Source: Amycolatopsis sp. CA-230715
GTDB taxonomy: Bacteria > Actinomycetota > Actinomycetes > Mycobacteriales > Pseudonocardiaceae
Length of the DNA: 64,000 nucleotides
Direction: 5' to 3'
Assembly (NCBI RefSeq): GCF_018736145.1
Contig: NZ_CP059997.1
Span: 7,501,501-7,565,500 of the forward strand
Positions 49,537-58,024 of the stretch are shown here, in pieces. Numbering within the stretch: the stretch's first letter is position 1; every line of letters starts with the position of its first letter. A program made the translations under genes and the position numbers. A model generated the notes under the pieces. The model had not been told where the DNA came from. It worked only from the letters and a program-made list of their open reading frames with translations, and searched no databases.

Positions 49537-51861
49537 ATGCCGTTGAACCGAAGGGCGATGCTGCGCGGCAGCGCGGTGGCCGCGGCCACGATCGCCGTCA
49601 GCACCGGATCCGCGACGGCGTTCGCGGCCGGTGCGCCCTCTGACGACTTCGCGAAGATCGTCGCCGGATACCGGGCGTTGCAGATCGGCACCGGTCGCCG
49701 GTCGAAGGAGCGCGACCAGGCGGTGCGCGCGCTCGACGAGGTGGCCACCGGGTACGACGCCTCGATGAACGCCGGCGCGGACCAGCTGTGGGCGGATCTC
49801 CCCGTGCAGCCGGGCAGCGACTTCTTTCCGAAGATGTACTACCGGCTGCGCACGATCGCTGTCGACTGGGCGACTCCCGGATCGGCGCTGTCCGCGAAGC
49901 CCGGCGAGGCGGATCGGATCAAGTCCGCTTTGGACACCCTGTACCGCTTGCAGTACAACGAAAAGGTCGCCGAAAAAGGCAACTGGTACGTGTACGAGAT
50001 CGGCGTGCCGTACTGGTTGCTGCAAATCCTGCTGGCACTCGGCGACGAGCTGCCCGCGGCGGACCGTGAGCGGTACCTGCGCCCGGTGCTGCGGTTCGTG
50101 GCGGATCCGAACGTCAGGGCGAACAACCCGAGCGTGATCGAGACGGGCGCGAACCGCGCGGACAAGGCACTGATCGCGGTGGTGTCGGGTGCGATGCTCG
50201 GCGACGAGAAGCGCGTCCGGCTCGGGATCGACGCGGTGACCGATGTGGCGGGCGGCGGTGCGGCGAGCCTGGTGAAGCGGGTGACCCGCGGCGACGGTTT
50301 CCACACCGACGGCTCGTTCCTCCAGCACGAGGTGGTGCCCTATCCGGGGCACTACGCGCTCGTGCTGCTGCAGGCGGCGGCCAGCCTGCTGGAAATCACC
50401 TCGGGCACGGCGTGGGAACTTCCACTGCCGGTGCGGCAACAGGTCTACGACGTGCTGCCCGATGCCTGCGCGCCGTTCATGTTCTCCGGGTACATGATGG
50501 AACCCGCGCGTGGCCGCATGCTGTCCCGTCAGGGCGAGACCGGCCACGACGCGGGGCATCAGCTCACCGCGGCCGCGGTGCTGCTCGCGCGCACCGCGCC
50601 CGATCCCGCGAAGTCGCGTCTCGCCGGGCTCGCCGCGGATTGGATCGATCGCGGCAAGTGGGCACCCTTCCTCGATGTCCGTGACGTGCAACGGTTTTCG
50701 GGTGGTCTGCAACCGGTCGGCGTCCCCGAGGTCGAGTACGCGCAGGAGCTACTGGCCACCGGTCCGAAGCGCCCGCCGCTGGTGCCCCGGCACCGGATCT
50801 TCGCGCAGCAGGATCGCATGGTCCACGTGACGCGGGACTGGTCGGCTTCCCTCGGCGTCAGTTCGGCCCGGATCTGCCGGTACGAATCGGTCAACAGTAT
50901 GAATTTGCACGGCTGGTACACCGGCGACGGGGCGTTGTACGTGTTCCTGCCCGGCGCCGAAGGCCACTACAGCGATGCGTACTGGCCGACGGTGGACGCG
51001 AAGCTGATTCCCGGCACCACCGAGAAGGACTCGGACCCGCCGAAGCTGGAGCAGGTCCCGGTGACCTCGAAGGCGCATTCCGGCGGTGTCCGGCTCGACG
51101 ACGAACACGGCACCTACGCACTGGACTTCGCCTCGCAGGACGGCACGCTTTCGGCGAAGAAGTCTTGGTTCTTCACCCCGTCCGGCATCGTCTGCCTAGG
51201 CGCCGGGATCACGGACGCCTCGGGCGCGAAAGTCCGCACCACGGTGGAAAACCGCAGCCTCGACCGCGGCCTGCTGCTCGCCGACGGCTGGCCAGCCGAC
51301 ACCCGCCTCGGCAAGACGTCGACCTTGCACCGCCCCCGCTGGCTGCACCTGGACGACGTCGCCGGGTACGTGCTGCTCGACGACGCCGAGGTCACCCTGC
51401 TGCGCGAAGACCGCACCGGCGCCTGGCACGACGTCGACACGGGCGCCAACACCGGCGGCACCACGACCCTGTACACCCGCCGCTACCAGAAGATCGTGAT
51501 CGAACACGGTGCCACGCCCACGAACGCCAAGTACGCCTACGCGGTGCTGCCTTCGGCCTCGCTGGTCGGCACCATCGCCTCGGCAGGCGCGTGGCGAGTC
51601 CGCTCGAACACGCCGACGGTGCAAGCGGTCCGCCTGTGGGACAACACTCTCCTCGCGAACTTCTTCGCCGCGGGCTCGGCCGACGAGGTCTCGGTTTCGG
51701 CGCCCGCCTCTGTCGCGTTAGGACGATCGCGAGCCGGTTGGCGGCTCGCGGTGTCCGATCCGACGCAGCAGCAGGACACGATCCGGGTGACGGTACGCCG
51801 CCGGACGGTCGAAGTGAAGGTGGCCGGGACGTTGGGCGCGACGCAGGTCATTCGCTTGTAG
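49537..51861 (+). CDS. Tat-exported polysaccharide lyase family 8 (hyaluronate/chondroitin/xanthan lyase-like)
   Basis: 774 residues. Tat signal: NRRAMLRGSAVAAATIAVS. The (alpha/alpha) toroid holds the PL8 catalytic set: Asn in ETGANRADK (about 205), His in GDGFHTDGSF (about 255), Tyr in PYPGHYALVLL (about 273) and Arg/Glu in EPARGRMLSR (about 322-325). The beta-sandwich domain follows (MVHVTRDWSASLGVSS, NSMNLHGWYTGDGALYVF, GTTEKDSDPPK). It cleaves uronate-containing polysaccharide by beta-elimination outside the cell. Last gene of the run, 56 bp after the dehydrogenase, with AGAGGAA upstream. It would feed the uronate pathway. Confidence 0.88.
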   Translation: MPLNRRAMLRGSAVAAATIAVSTGSATAFAAGAPSDDFAKIVAGYRALQIGTGRRSKERDQAVRALDEVATGYDASMNAGADQLWADLPVQPGSDFFPKMYYRLRTIAVDWATPGSALSAKPGEADRIKSALDTLYRLQYNEKVAEKGNWYVYEIGVPYWLLQILLALGDELPAADRERYLRPVLRFVADPNVRANNPSVIETGANRADKALIAVVSGAMLGDEKRVRLGIDAVTDVAGGGAASLVKRVTRGDGFHTDGSFLQHEVVPYPGHYALVLLQAAASLLEITSGTAWELPLPVRQQVYDVLPDACAPFMFSGYMMEPARGRMLSRQGETGHDAGHQLTAAAVLLARTAPDPAKSRLAGLAADWIDRGKWAPFLDVRDVQRFSGGLQPVGVPEVEYAQELLATGPKRPPLVPRHRIFAQQDRMVHVTRDWSASLGVSSARICRYESVNSMNLHGWYTGDGALYVFLPGAEGHYSDAYWPTVDAKLIPGTTEKDSDPPKLEQVPVTSKAHSGGVRLDDEHGTYALDFASQDGTLSAKKSWFFTPSGIVCLGAGITDASGAKVRTTVENRSLDRGLLLADGWPADTRLGKTSTLHRPRWLHLDDVAGYVLLDDAEVTLLREDRTGAWHDVDTGANTGGTTTLYTRRYQKIVIEHGATPTNAKYAYAVLPSASLVGTIASAGAWRVRSNTPTVQAVRLWDNTLLANFFAAGSADEVSVSAPASVALGRSRAGWRLAVSDPTQQQDTIRVTVRRRTVEVKVAGTLGATQVIRL

Positions 51862-52039
51862 CCGGGCGAGGATTCCGATCCGCACCGGCTCGCGGCCGGG
51901 CCGGGACAGACTGCGCCCGCGGTTCGGATGTCGGGCGCGGTCGTTCTGCTCTTCGCCCGGATAGTGGCCGAAGAGCCGAGTTTCGCAGGTCGGTCTGCTG
52001 TGGACACAGCGACCGGCCCGCCAGCGGCGGCGGGTGCGC

Positions 52040-53294
52040 TTAGGCGGCGCGAGGTTGGGCGGTGTGGCGGTTTGTTCTGGATCTTCGCCAGGGGTCGATG
52101 AAGTCGGGTGGGGTGAATTCGGGGAGGCCGTTGACCATGCGGAGTGTTCAGTCGCTACGATGCAACAGCCGATGGTGGTGTCCGCATAGCAGCACGAGAT
52201 TGCCCAGCTCGGTGAGGCCGCCGTGTGCCCACTCCACGACATGGTGTGCCTCGCAATGGCGCGGCGCGCACTCCGGGGAACGCGCATCCTTTGTCGCGCA
52301 TGGCAAGCATGTATCGGATCGCTTCGGTGACCAGTCGCTTGGCCCGCCCGACTTCCAGGGGCTGTCCTTTGCCGTCGAGCATCATCGGGATGATTCTGCA
52401 GTCGCAGGCCAGGATGTGGGCTTCGCTGGCGGTGATGTCGGTGACCATGTCCAGGCAGGCTTTGCCGAGTTCGGCTTTGAGGTCGGCCAGGGGGATGGTC
52501 ACGATCAGGTCCGCGCGGCCGCCGCTGTGGTTCGGCGAGTCGGGGTGACTTCCGGCGAGGGCAACGATCTCCATAAAGGCGTCGCCATATCGCTCCGCTC
52601 GGCTCCGCTGCACCGGTTCGCCCGTCGGGTCACCTTCACGGGATTGGGCGAGTGGATCCAGTAGAGCAAGGGTTTTCGCGGCGGAGATGGGGTCGAGGTA
52701 GCCGTCGAACTTGGCTGAACCATCTTTGCGCTGATGGAAGTGCACGGAGCGGGTGGGATCGGGAGTGTCGCGGGGTTCGGGGCCGTCGGGGTCGAGGTGG
52801 CCGAGGATTTCCTTACCCAGCTTGCCGATCTCTGACGTGCCTGCGTTCTGTGCCAGATTCACAAGGGACCGTTCTGCGAACTCCTGATCTTCAACCGGAG
52901 TCGTGGCGGGGATCTTTTCCAGCACCCGCACGATTTTGTCCACGTGCTCGGGCGAGACCGCACCTTCCCGCGCCGCGTCTCCGACGAGCGGTGCGGCGGC
53001 GGGGATTTCGGTGCCGTCGATGCTGTGGCTGGGGTTGGTCACCAGTGCCCGCTTCACCAGCTTCTTCACCTCGGGCCCGGTGCAGCGCGCGATATCGGCC
53101 ACCAGTCCGGCCACAGTCGTGTATCCCAAGTCGCGGGCGCCGCCGTTGTCCAGGTGCGCGATCATGCGGTGGATGCGGGCTTCCTGCTGCCACCACGACA
53201 CGAACTCCTCCCGCAACCGCGCGGCAACCTCACGCGCGTCAAGCCGCCACAGCTCATCCTGCTGCGGCACAAGGGAAGGAGATGTTCCTGGCAC
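52040..53294 (-). pseudogene. DUF222/HNH endonuclease pseudogene (frameshift plus nonsense)
   Basis: The intact part (GTG 53294 to about 52272) is a DUF222 domain with LDPISAAKTLALLD, TIPLADLKAEL and the start of the HNH domain (RDKGCAFPG). Removing one base near 52271 restores the expected continuation CAPRHCEAHHVVEWAHGG and LGNLVLLCGHHHRLLH, the HNH zinc and catalytic signature. In that frame a TGA (52148-52150) replaces what is normally Trp in SDWTLRM, and the frame then runs to TAA at 52040-52042 (PDFIDPWRRSRTNRH). So two inactivating changes are seen. These genes are multicopy mobile-like nucleases in actinomycetes. Confidence 0.85.
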
Positions 53295-53583
53295 GCCTCC
53301 AGTTTACCGCGTTCGCACACGGGTTCGAATGACCCGATCGGGTGAGTGAAGAACGAGTCCATAATGGACATACATGGCAAACCTGAGCTGCACCAACAAA
53401 GTCAGCACCCGCAATCGAACTTGACCATAGGCAGACCGCCGCCCGGACGGCCAAAGCCCGGCCCCTCCTTCCCGTCCAAAGCCATCTTTGGACCGGAGCT
53501 AGACACGGCGAAGCGCCCAGGTCAGAATCCGCTCTGAGCAGAACGTGCCGACAAACAAGGGCCCGGCTAATAGGATCAAAAAA
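53295..53583. other. Intergenic region between the HNH pseudogene and the hydrolase
   Basis: 289 bp. It holds a 12-bp palindrome ACCCGATCGGGT (53332-53343) and an A-run directly before the hydrolase start. A GGTTCGAAT motif resembles a tRNA T-loop but no tRNA folds. No gene recognised. Confidence 0.4.
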
Positions 53584-54342
53584 ATGACCACACCCCAAGA
53601 AGTCCCCGTCACCGTGCTACCACCGAAAACCACCCCAGCCCCGGCCGTGGTCACCTGGCACATGCTCGACGCGCCCCGGAGCAACGAGGCGTTCGCGGCG
53701 GCGTTGCCGATGAACGGGGTGGACGCGTGGCGGATACACCTCGGCCTTCCAGGATGTGGTGCGCGGGGGACGGCGGAGCGGGGATGGGACGACGCCATGC
53801 TGGACTTCCTCGGGCCGATGGTCCACCAGGCAGCGGACGAGTTCGCGACCGTTTTCGCGAGGCTGAAGGAAGAGTTGCCGATCGCCGACGCGCCGATCGG
53901 GCTGCTGGGCGGGTCGGCTGGTGGTCTCGTGGCGCTGGAAGTGCTCGCGCGACAGGACTTCCCCGTCGCGGCGACGGCGCTGGTGAATCCGGCGGTGCGG
54001 GCGAGCACGGTCATCGAGCTGAGCGAGCCGGACATCGGGCCGTACCGCTGGACCGATGAGGCACTCCGCGCCGCCGACGAGCTGGATTTCTTGAAGAGGG
54101 CGGAACTCGCGTCGCCGTTGCTCGTGGTCAGCGGCGCGGAGGACTATCCCAAACTGCGAGAAGAGGCCGCAGCGCTGGTCGAGGCGGTCGGCGGCAGGTT
54201 CGAAACGGTCGCGGGCCTGGCGCATCCCCTTGCTGACCAGCCGGGTATCGAGCCCGCGCCGCAGCTGCCCGTGGCCAAGGCGGTGGACGACATCCTGACG
54301 GCATGGTTCACCGCGCGGTTGTCCACAGTGGAACGGGAATAG
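53584..54342 (+). CDS. Alpha/beta hydrolase
   Basis: 252 residues from ATG 53584; the frame opens at 53545 but this start follows an AGGA site and removes a basic extension. Nucleophile elbow GLLGGSAGGLVALE (Ser near 117), acid in VVSGAEDYPKLREE and GLAHPLAD with the His complete a plausible catalytic triad. RSNEAFAAALPMNGVDAWRIHLGLPG and the short lid are typical of uncharacterised actinobacterial hydrolases or dienelactone-like enzymes. No signal peptide. Substrate unknown. Confidence 0.78.
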   Translation: MTTPQEVPVTVLPPKTTPAPAVVTWHMLDAPRSNEAFAAALPMNGVDAWRIHLGLPGCGARGTAERGWDDAMLDFLGPMVHQAADEFATVFARLKEELPIADAPIGLLGGSAGGLVALEVLARQDFPVAATALVNPAVRASTVIELSEPDIGPYRWTDEALRAADELDFLKRAELASPLLVVSGAEDYPKLREEAAALVEAVGGRFETVAGLAHPLADQPGIEPAPQLPVAKAVDDILTAWFTARLSTVERE

Positions 54343-54405
54343 CCCGCCGCCAGCCGCGGGTTGTGTCCGTTGTCGGCCCGACCTCGGAGCCCTGGGAAGG
54401 AAAAC

Positions 54406-55017
54406 ATGACCCCCGAAGAACTGCTGACCACCACCCGAGCCGTGCGCAAGCGCCTCGACCTGACCCGTGACGTGCCGCTCGAACTGGTCAAGCGGGCGTT
54501 GACGATCGGCTTGCAGGCGCCGAGCGGGTCGAACCGGCAGCAGTGGCAGTGGCTGGTGGTCACCGATGCGGGGCAGCGGGCGGCGCTGAGCGACGTGTAC
54601 CGCAGGGGCTGGCAGGAATACATGGATCTGCAGCAGGTGACCGACGATTCGGCCACCTACCAGCGCATCCGCAGCAGCAGCGAGTACCTCGCGGAGCACA
54701 TGCAGGACGTGCCGGTGCTGCTCGTGCCGTGCCTGGACACCGGGTCCGCCGAGCTGCCGGAGGGCAACCAGGCCGGGTTGTGGGCCTCGCTGCTGCCCGC
54801 GGTGTGGAGCTACATGCTGGCCGCGCGGAACCTCGGGCTCGGCACCGTGTGGACGACGCTGCACCTGCGCCACGAGAAGGAAGCCGCGGAGGTGCTGGGC
54901 CTGCCGGAAACGGTGCACCAGGGCGCGCTCATCCCGACGGCCTACTACACCGGCACGGGGTTCAAACCGGCGGAGCGGAAGCCGATCGACGAGGTGCTGC
55001 ACCTGAACCGCTGGTGA
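54406..55017 (+). CDS. Nitroreductase-family flavoprotein, second copy
   Basis: 203 residues from ATG 54406, with GGAAGGA upstream. ELLTTTRAVRKRLDLTRDVPLE, LQAPSGSNRQQWQWLVVTD and AVWSYMLAARNLGLGTVWTTLHLRHE are the FMN-binding blocks; AYYTGTGFKPAERKPIDEVLHLNRW ends it. It keeps the canonical APSGSNxQ FMN motif that the paralogue at 10346-10957 has lost (APIAGVFLSG). Its 3' end overlaps the convergent ADP-ribosylglycohydrolase by 56 bp. Substrate unknown. Confidence 0.88.
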   Translation: MTPEELLTTTRAVRKRLDLTRDVPLELVKRALTIGLQAPSGSNRQQWQWLVVTDAGQRAALSDVYRRGWQEYMDLQQVTDDSATYQRIRSSSEYLAEHMQDVPVLLVPCLDTGSAELPEGNQAGLWASLLPAVWSYMLAARNLGLGTVWTTLHLRHEKEAAEVLGLPETVHQGALIPTAYYTGTGFKPAERKPIDEVLHLNRW

Positions 55018-55852
55018 GCAGGCGCGCATCGAGCCCGCGGAGGAACGCCAGGCCGTAGGGCCCGTCTTCGAGGGTGTCGACGAGCACGGCGGGCAGGTCC
55101 TTGACGACCTGCCCGCTCCGGGACGCGGCGGCTAACGCGATCGTGGCGACGGTGTCGACGTCACCGGTGAAAGCGACACAGGCGCGCAGCATTTCGCTCA
55201 ACGAGCCGCCGCGCGACACGACGGTGAGCGCCGCCCGCACGCTCATCCGCCCGCGCGAGCCGACCTTGCCGTGCCACGGGCGGGCCCAGCCGCCGACACC
55301 CGGCGGGAGCGTGTGCTCGATCCAACGGCCGATTTCGGCGAGCGGGCCCAGGTCGTGGTGGCAGTAGTGCACCGCGAGCGCGGCGGCCTGCGCCGACTCG
55401 ATGCCGGACGGGGTGTCGTGCGTGATCCGGGCCTGCACGGCGGTGCGGTGCAGGATTTCGGGCACGTCCGGCAGCAGGCCGACCGGGCTCGCCCGCATCG
55501 CCGCGCCGCTCTTGTTGCTGTCCGGGCGAAGCCGGGCCAGCAGTTCTTCGCCATCCCGCATTTCGCTCAGCAGCTGGCCGAAGCTCGGGGCGTACCCGTC
55601 GCGGGGGTCGCGGCGGAACGCCTCGACGAACCGGTCGGCCAGCGTGGCCGCCGACCAGGGTTCGCCGGAGAGCAGCGCCTCGGCGACGGCGATCGTCAGC
55701 TGGGTGTCGTCGGTGTACGCCCCGGGCAGGATCCCGCGATGGCGCGGATGTTGTACGTAACCGAGCAGGGTGTTGTGGGCGGCGACGAAATCGGGATCGG
55801 CGTATTCGAACCCGGCTCCGTAGGCGTCGCCGATGGCGAGTTCGAGCAGCAT
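54962..55852 (-). CDS. ADP-ribosylglycohydrolase-family protein
   Basis: 296 residues from ATG 55852 (MLLELAIGDAYGAGFEYAD). The metal-binding motifs are intact: PGAYTDDTQLTIAVAEAL (about 43-52) and FTGDVDTVATIALAAAS (about 245-255), as in the ARH/DraG fold with two Mg ions. The protein removes ADP-ribose from a protein, nucleic acid or small molecule. Only 8 bp separate it from the upstream LigD-type primase stop, so the two are co-expressed; DNA-end processing and ADP-ribose removal may be linked. The 3' end is convergent with a nitroreductase. Confidence 0.87.
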   Translation of the reverse strand: MLLELAIGDAYGAGFEYADPDFVAAHNTLLGYVQHPRHRGILPGAYTDDTQLTIAVAEALLSGEPWSAATLADRFVEAFRRDPRDGYAPSFGQLLSEMRDGEELLARLRPDSNKSGAAMRASPVGLLPDVPEILHRTAVQARITHDTPSGIESAQAAALAVHYCHHDLGPLAEIGRWIEHTLPPGVGGWARPWHGKVGSRGRMSVRAALTVVSRGGSLSEMLRACVAFTGDVDTVATIALAAASRSGQVVKDLPAVLVDTLEDGPYGLAFLRGLDARLLTSGSGAAPRRSASAPPV

Positions 55853-55860
55853 CCCCGGCC

Positions 55861-56844
55861 TCAGTCCAGCTCGACGGCTTCGTCGATACCAGGATCGGGC
55901 ACGCCCGCCCGGTCGTCGCGATCGGCCCAGTCGAGCAGCGGCGCCAGCGAAAACGGCGCGTCGTCGATCCCGGCGTGCAGATCGCCCAGCTCGGCGAACC
56001 GCTTCGGCACGGTGGCGATGGTGAAGTCGCCCGGCTCGACGTCGTCGATCTCGTCCCACGCGACCGGGGTGGAGACGGTCCCTTCCGGATTGCCGCGCAC
56101 CGAGTACGCGCTCGCGATCGTGTGGTCGCGGGCGTTCTGGTTGTAGTCGACGAACAGCATCGCCGGGTCGCGGTCCTTGCGCCACCAGGTGGTGGTGACG
56201 TCGTCGGGGGCGCGCCGTTCGACCTCGCGCGCGAACGCGAGCGCGGCCCTGCGCACATCGGTGAAACCGTGCTCGGGCACGATCCGGACGTAGATGTGCA
56301 GGCCGCGGCCGCCGGAGGTCTTCGGCCAGCCGACCGCGCCCAGTTCGTCCAGCACCTCGGCCGCGACGTGGGCGACCCGCCGGACCCGGTCGAACCCGCA
56401 GTCCGGCATCGGGTCGAGGTCGATGCGCCATTCGTCGGGCAGCTCGGTGTCGGCGCGCCGCGAGTTCCACGGGTGGAACTCCACTGTGGACATCTGCACC
56501 GCCCACAGCACGTCGGCCAGTTTCGTGACGCACAGTTCGTCGGCGTGCCTGCCGTAGCGCGGGAAGTGCACGCGCACGGTTTCCAGCCACGGCGGCGCGC
56601 CGTGCGGAACGCGTTTCTGGTGCACCTTCTCGCCGCTGATCCCGGTCGGGAAGCGGTGCATCATGCACGGGCGCTCGCGCAGCGCGCGGACGATGCCGTC
56701 GCCGACGCCGAGGTAGTAGCGGGCGAGGTCCAGTTTGGTCTCACCGCGCGCCGGGAAGTAGACCCGGTCCGGATTGGACAGTCGCACCGTGTGGTCCCCG
56801 ACTTCCAGCTCCACCGAGGGGGACTTTCCCTTTGCCGACGCCAT
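55861..56844 (-). CDS. LigD-type polymerase/primase domain protein, second copy
   Basis: 327 residues. VRLSNPDRVYFPARGETKLDLARYY, RIDLDPMPD (two catalytic Asp), TSGGRGLHIYVRI, LFVDYNQNARDHT (third Asp) and the C-terminal PVAWDEIDDVEPGDFTIATV show a complete archaeo-eukaryotic primase fold of the LigD type. It differs considerably from the copy at 9351-10349 and carries no ligase domain or adjacent ligase. It probably makes short ribonucleotide patches in DNA repair. Start ATG 56844 lacks a strong ribosome site. It lies 19 bp downstream of LacI and is coupled to the ADP-ribosylglycohydrolase. Confidence 0.9.
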   Translation of the reverse strand: MASAKGKSPSVELEVGDHTVRLSNPDRVYFPARGETKLDLARYYLGVGDGIVRALRERPCMMHRFPTGISGEKVHQKRVPHGAPPWLETVRVHFPRYGRHADELCVTKLADVLWAVQMSTVEFHPWNSRRADTELPDEWRIDLDPMPDCGFDRVRRVAHVAAEVLDELGAVGWPKTSGGRGLHIYVRIVPEHGFTDVRRAALAFAREVERRAPDDVTTTWWRKDRDPAMLFVDYNQNARDHTIASAYSVRGNPEGTVSTPVAWDEIDDVEPGDFTIATVPKRFAELGDLHAGIDDAPFSLAPLLDWADRDDRAGVPDPGIDEAVELD

Positions 56845-56863
56845 GCGAGGAATGTACCCCGGT

Positions 56864-57877
56864 TCAGGGCGTACCGGTTGCCCTCGAAGTCGAAGCGCGC
56901 AGGTGCAGCACGGGATCGAGGACGAGTGCTTCCGTCGGCTCGGCCGCCCCGGCCAACCGGCCGAGCATGAGTTCGACGGCCTGCTTGGCGAGCCCTTCGT
57001 GGTTGAGGTCCATCGCGGTGATCGGCGGGCTGGCCAGCCGCGAGTGCTCGCTGTCGGTGAGGGAGGCGATCAGCAGATCCTCGGGGACGCGCAGGCCGAG
57101 CGAACCGGCGACTTCGGTGACGAGCGCGGCGAAATCGCTGGTGGCGACGACGACCGCGTCCGGGCGGTCGCGGCTGGCCAGCAGCGGACGGACCAGCTCG
57201 GCCGCGTCGGCGCGGGTGAGGCCCTCGCTGAGCGTGTGCACCCGTGGTTCGCCGCACCAGGCGAGGTAGGCCTCGCGGGTGCGGCGGTTCCAGGCGTTGT
57301 CCTCGCTCCCGGTCAGCAGCGCGACCCGTTCGGCGCCATGCTCGCGCAGGTGGTCGAGCAGCGCCGTGACGACGGTGGCGTAGTCGAGCCGGACCGCCCA
57401 GGCGAATTCGGGCCGCGACGGGTCCTCCTCGACGGTGACCACCGGGACGCCGCGGCGCAGCAGTTCGGTCAGCACGCTGTCGTCGCCGTACGGGTGCGCC
57501 ACGATGCAGCCGTCCATCGGGACCCTCGCAGCCGAGGAATCGTTGATGTCGGGCACGTGCAGCAGTCCGGTCTTGTGCCGCAGCATCTCGGTGGCGACCG
57601 CGCCGACCAGCCGGTTGAACGTCTCCGCCCGGTCCGACGTGCCGACGAGGGCGTAGCGCGGGCGCAGGATCAGCCCGACGATCCCGGAGCGCCCGGTGCG
57701 GAGCGAGCGCGCGCTGGGGTTCGGGTCGTAGCCAAGCTCGACCGCGGCCCGCGTGACGCGGTCCTTGGTGGCCTGCGAGATCGGCCTGCTGCCGGAAAAC
57801 GCGTGCGACACGGTGCTGATCGACACCTTGGCGCGTTCGGCCACGTCACGGATCGTGACGGCGCGCTTGGCGTCCAC
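56864..57877 (-). CDS. LacI-family transcriptional regulator
   Basis: 337 residues from GTG 57877. HTH: VTIRDVAERAKVSISTVSHAFSGSRPISQATKDRV with hinge AAVELGYDPNPSARSLRTGRSGIVGLI. The periplasmic-binding-protein-like domain follows (MDGCIVAHPYGDD, GVPVVTVEEDPSR, RVALLTGSEDN, TAMDLNHEGLAKQAVELML). It is divergent from the MFS-hydantoinase operon with a 147-bp gap containing a promoter and matching operator. Effector unknown; a hydantoin, oxoproline or related amide is likely. The repair genes downstream probably share its transcript. Confidence 0.92.
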   Translation of the reverse strand: MDAKRAVTIRDVAERAKVSISTVSHAFSGSRPISQATKDRVTRAAVELGYDPNPSARSLRTGRSGIVGLILRPRYALVGTSDRAETFNRLVGAVATEMLRHKTGLLHVPDINDSSAARVPMDGCIVAHPYGDDSVLTELLRRGVPVVTVEEDPSRPEFAWAVRLDYATVVTALLDHLREHGAERVALLTGSEDNAWNRRTREAYLAWCGEPRVHTLSEGLTRADAAELVRPLLASRDRPDAVVVATSDFAALVTEVAGSLGLRVPEDLLIASLTDSEHSRLASPPITAMDLNHEGLAKQAVELMLGRLAGAAEPTEALVLDPVLHLRASTSRATGTP

Positions 57878-57953
57878 CGGTGCCCTCCCTCCTGGCCCTT
57901 GCTCCGAACGGGGTGCCGTCAGTATCGCCCACCCGGCGGATTCCCCTCGGCTC

Positions 57954-57983
57954 TTGACAGCGTTCGGGGCGCGCGCGTTTCAT
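57954..57983 (+). promoter_or_regulatory. Promoter of the MFS-hydantoinase operon
   Basis: A consensus TTGACA (57954-57959), an 18-bp spacer and TTTCAT (57978-57983) as a 4/6 -10 match. It is directly followed by the LacI-type operator. Confidence 0.5.
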
Positions 57984-57991
57984 GTGGCGTC

Positions 57992-58007
57992 ATCAAATCG
58001 TTTCGAT
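57992..58007. promoter_or_regulatory. LacI-type operator
   Basis: ATCAAATCGTTTCGAT is an imperfect palindrome (12 of 16 positions symmetrical) centred on CG, the usual LacI-family form. It overlaps the expected transcription start 18 bp before the transporter ATG and lies beside the divergent lacI gene. Confidence 0.6.
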
Positions 58008-58024
58008 GATCGGGGCGGAGTGCT

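Noticed and set aside
53326..53345. GGTTCGAAT resembling a tRNA T-loop near the HNH pseudogene
   Set aside because: The flanking bases do not make a 5-bp T-stem and no acceptor, D or anticodon arms can be drawn.
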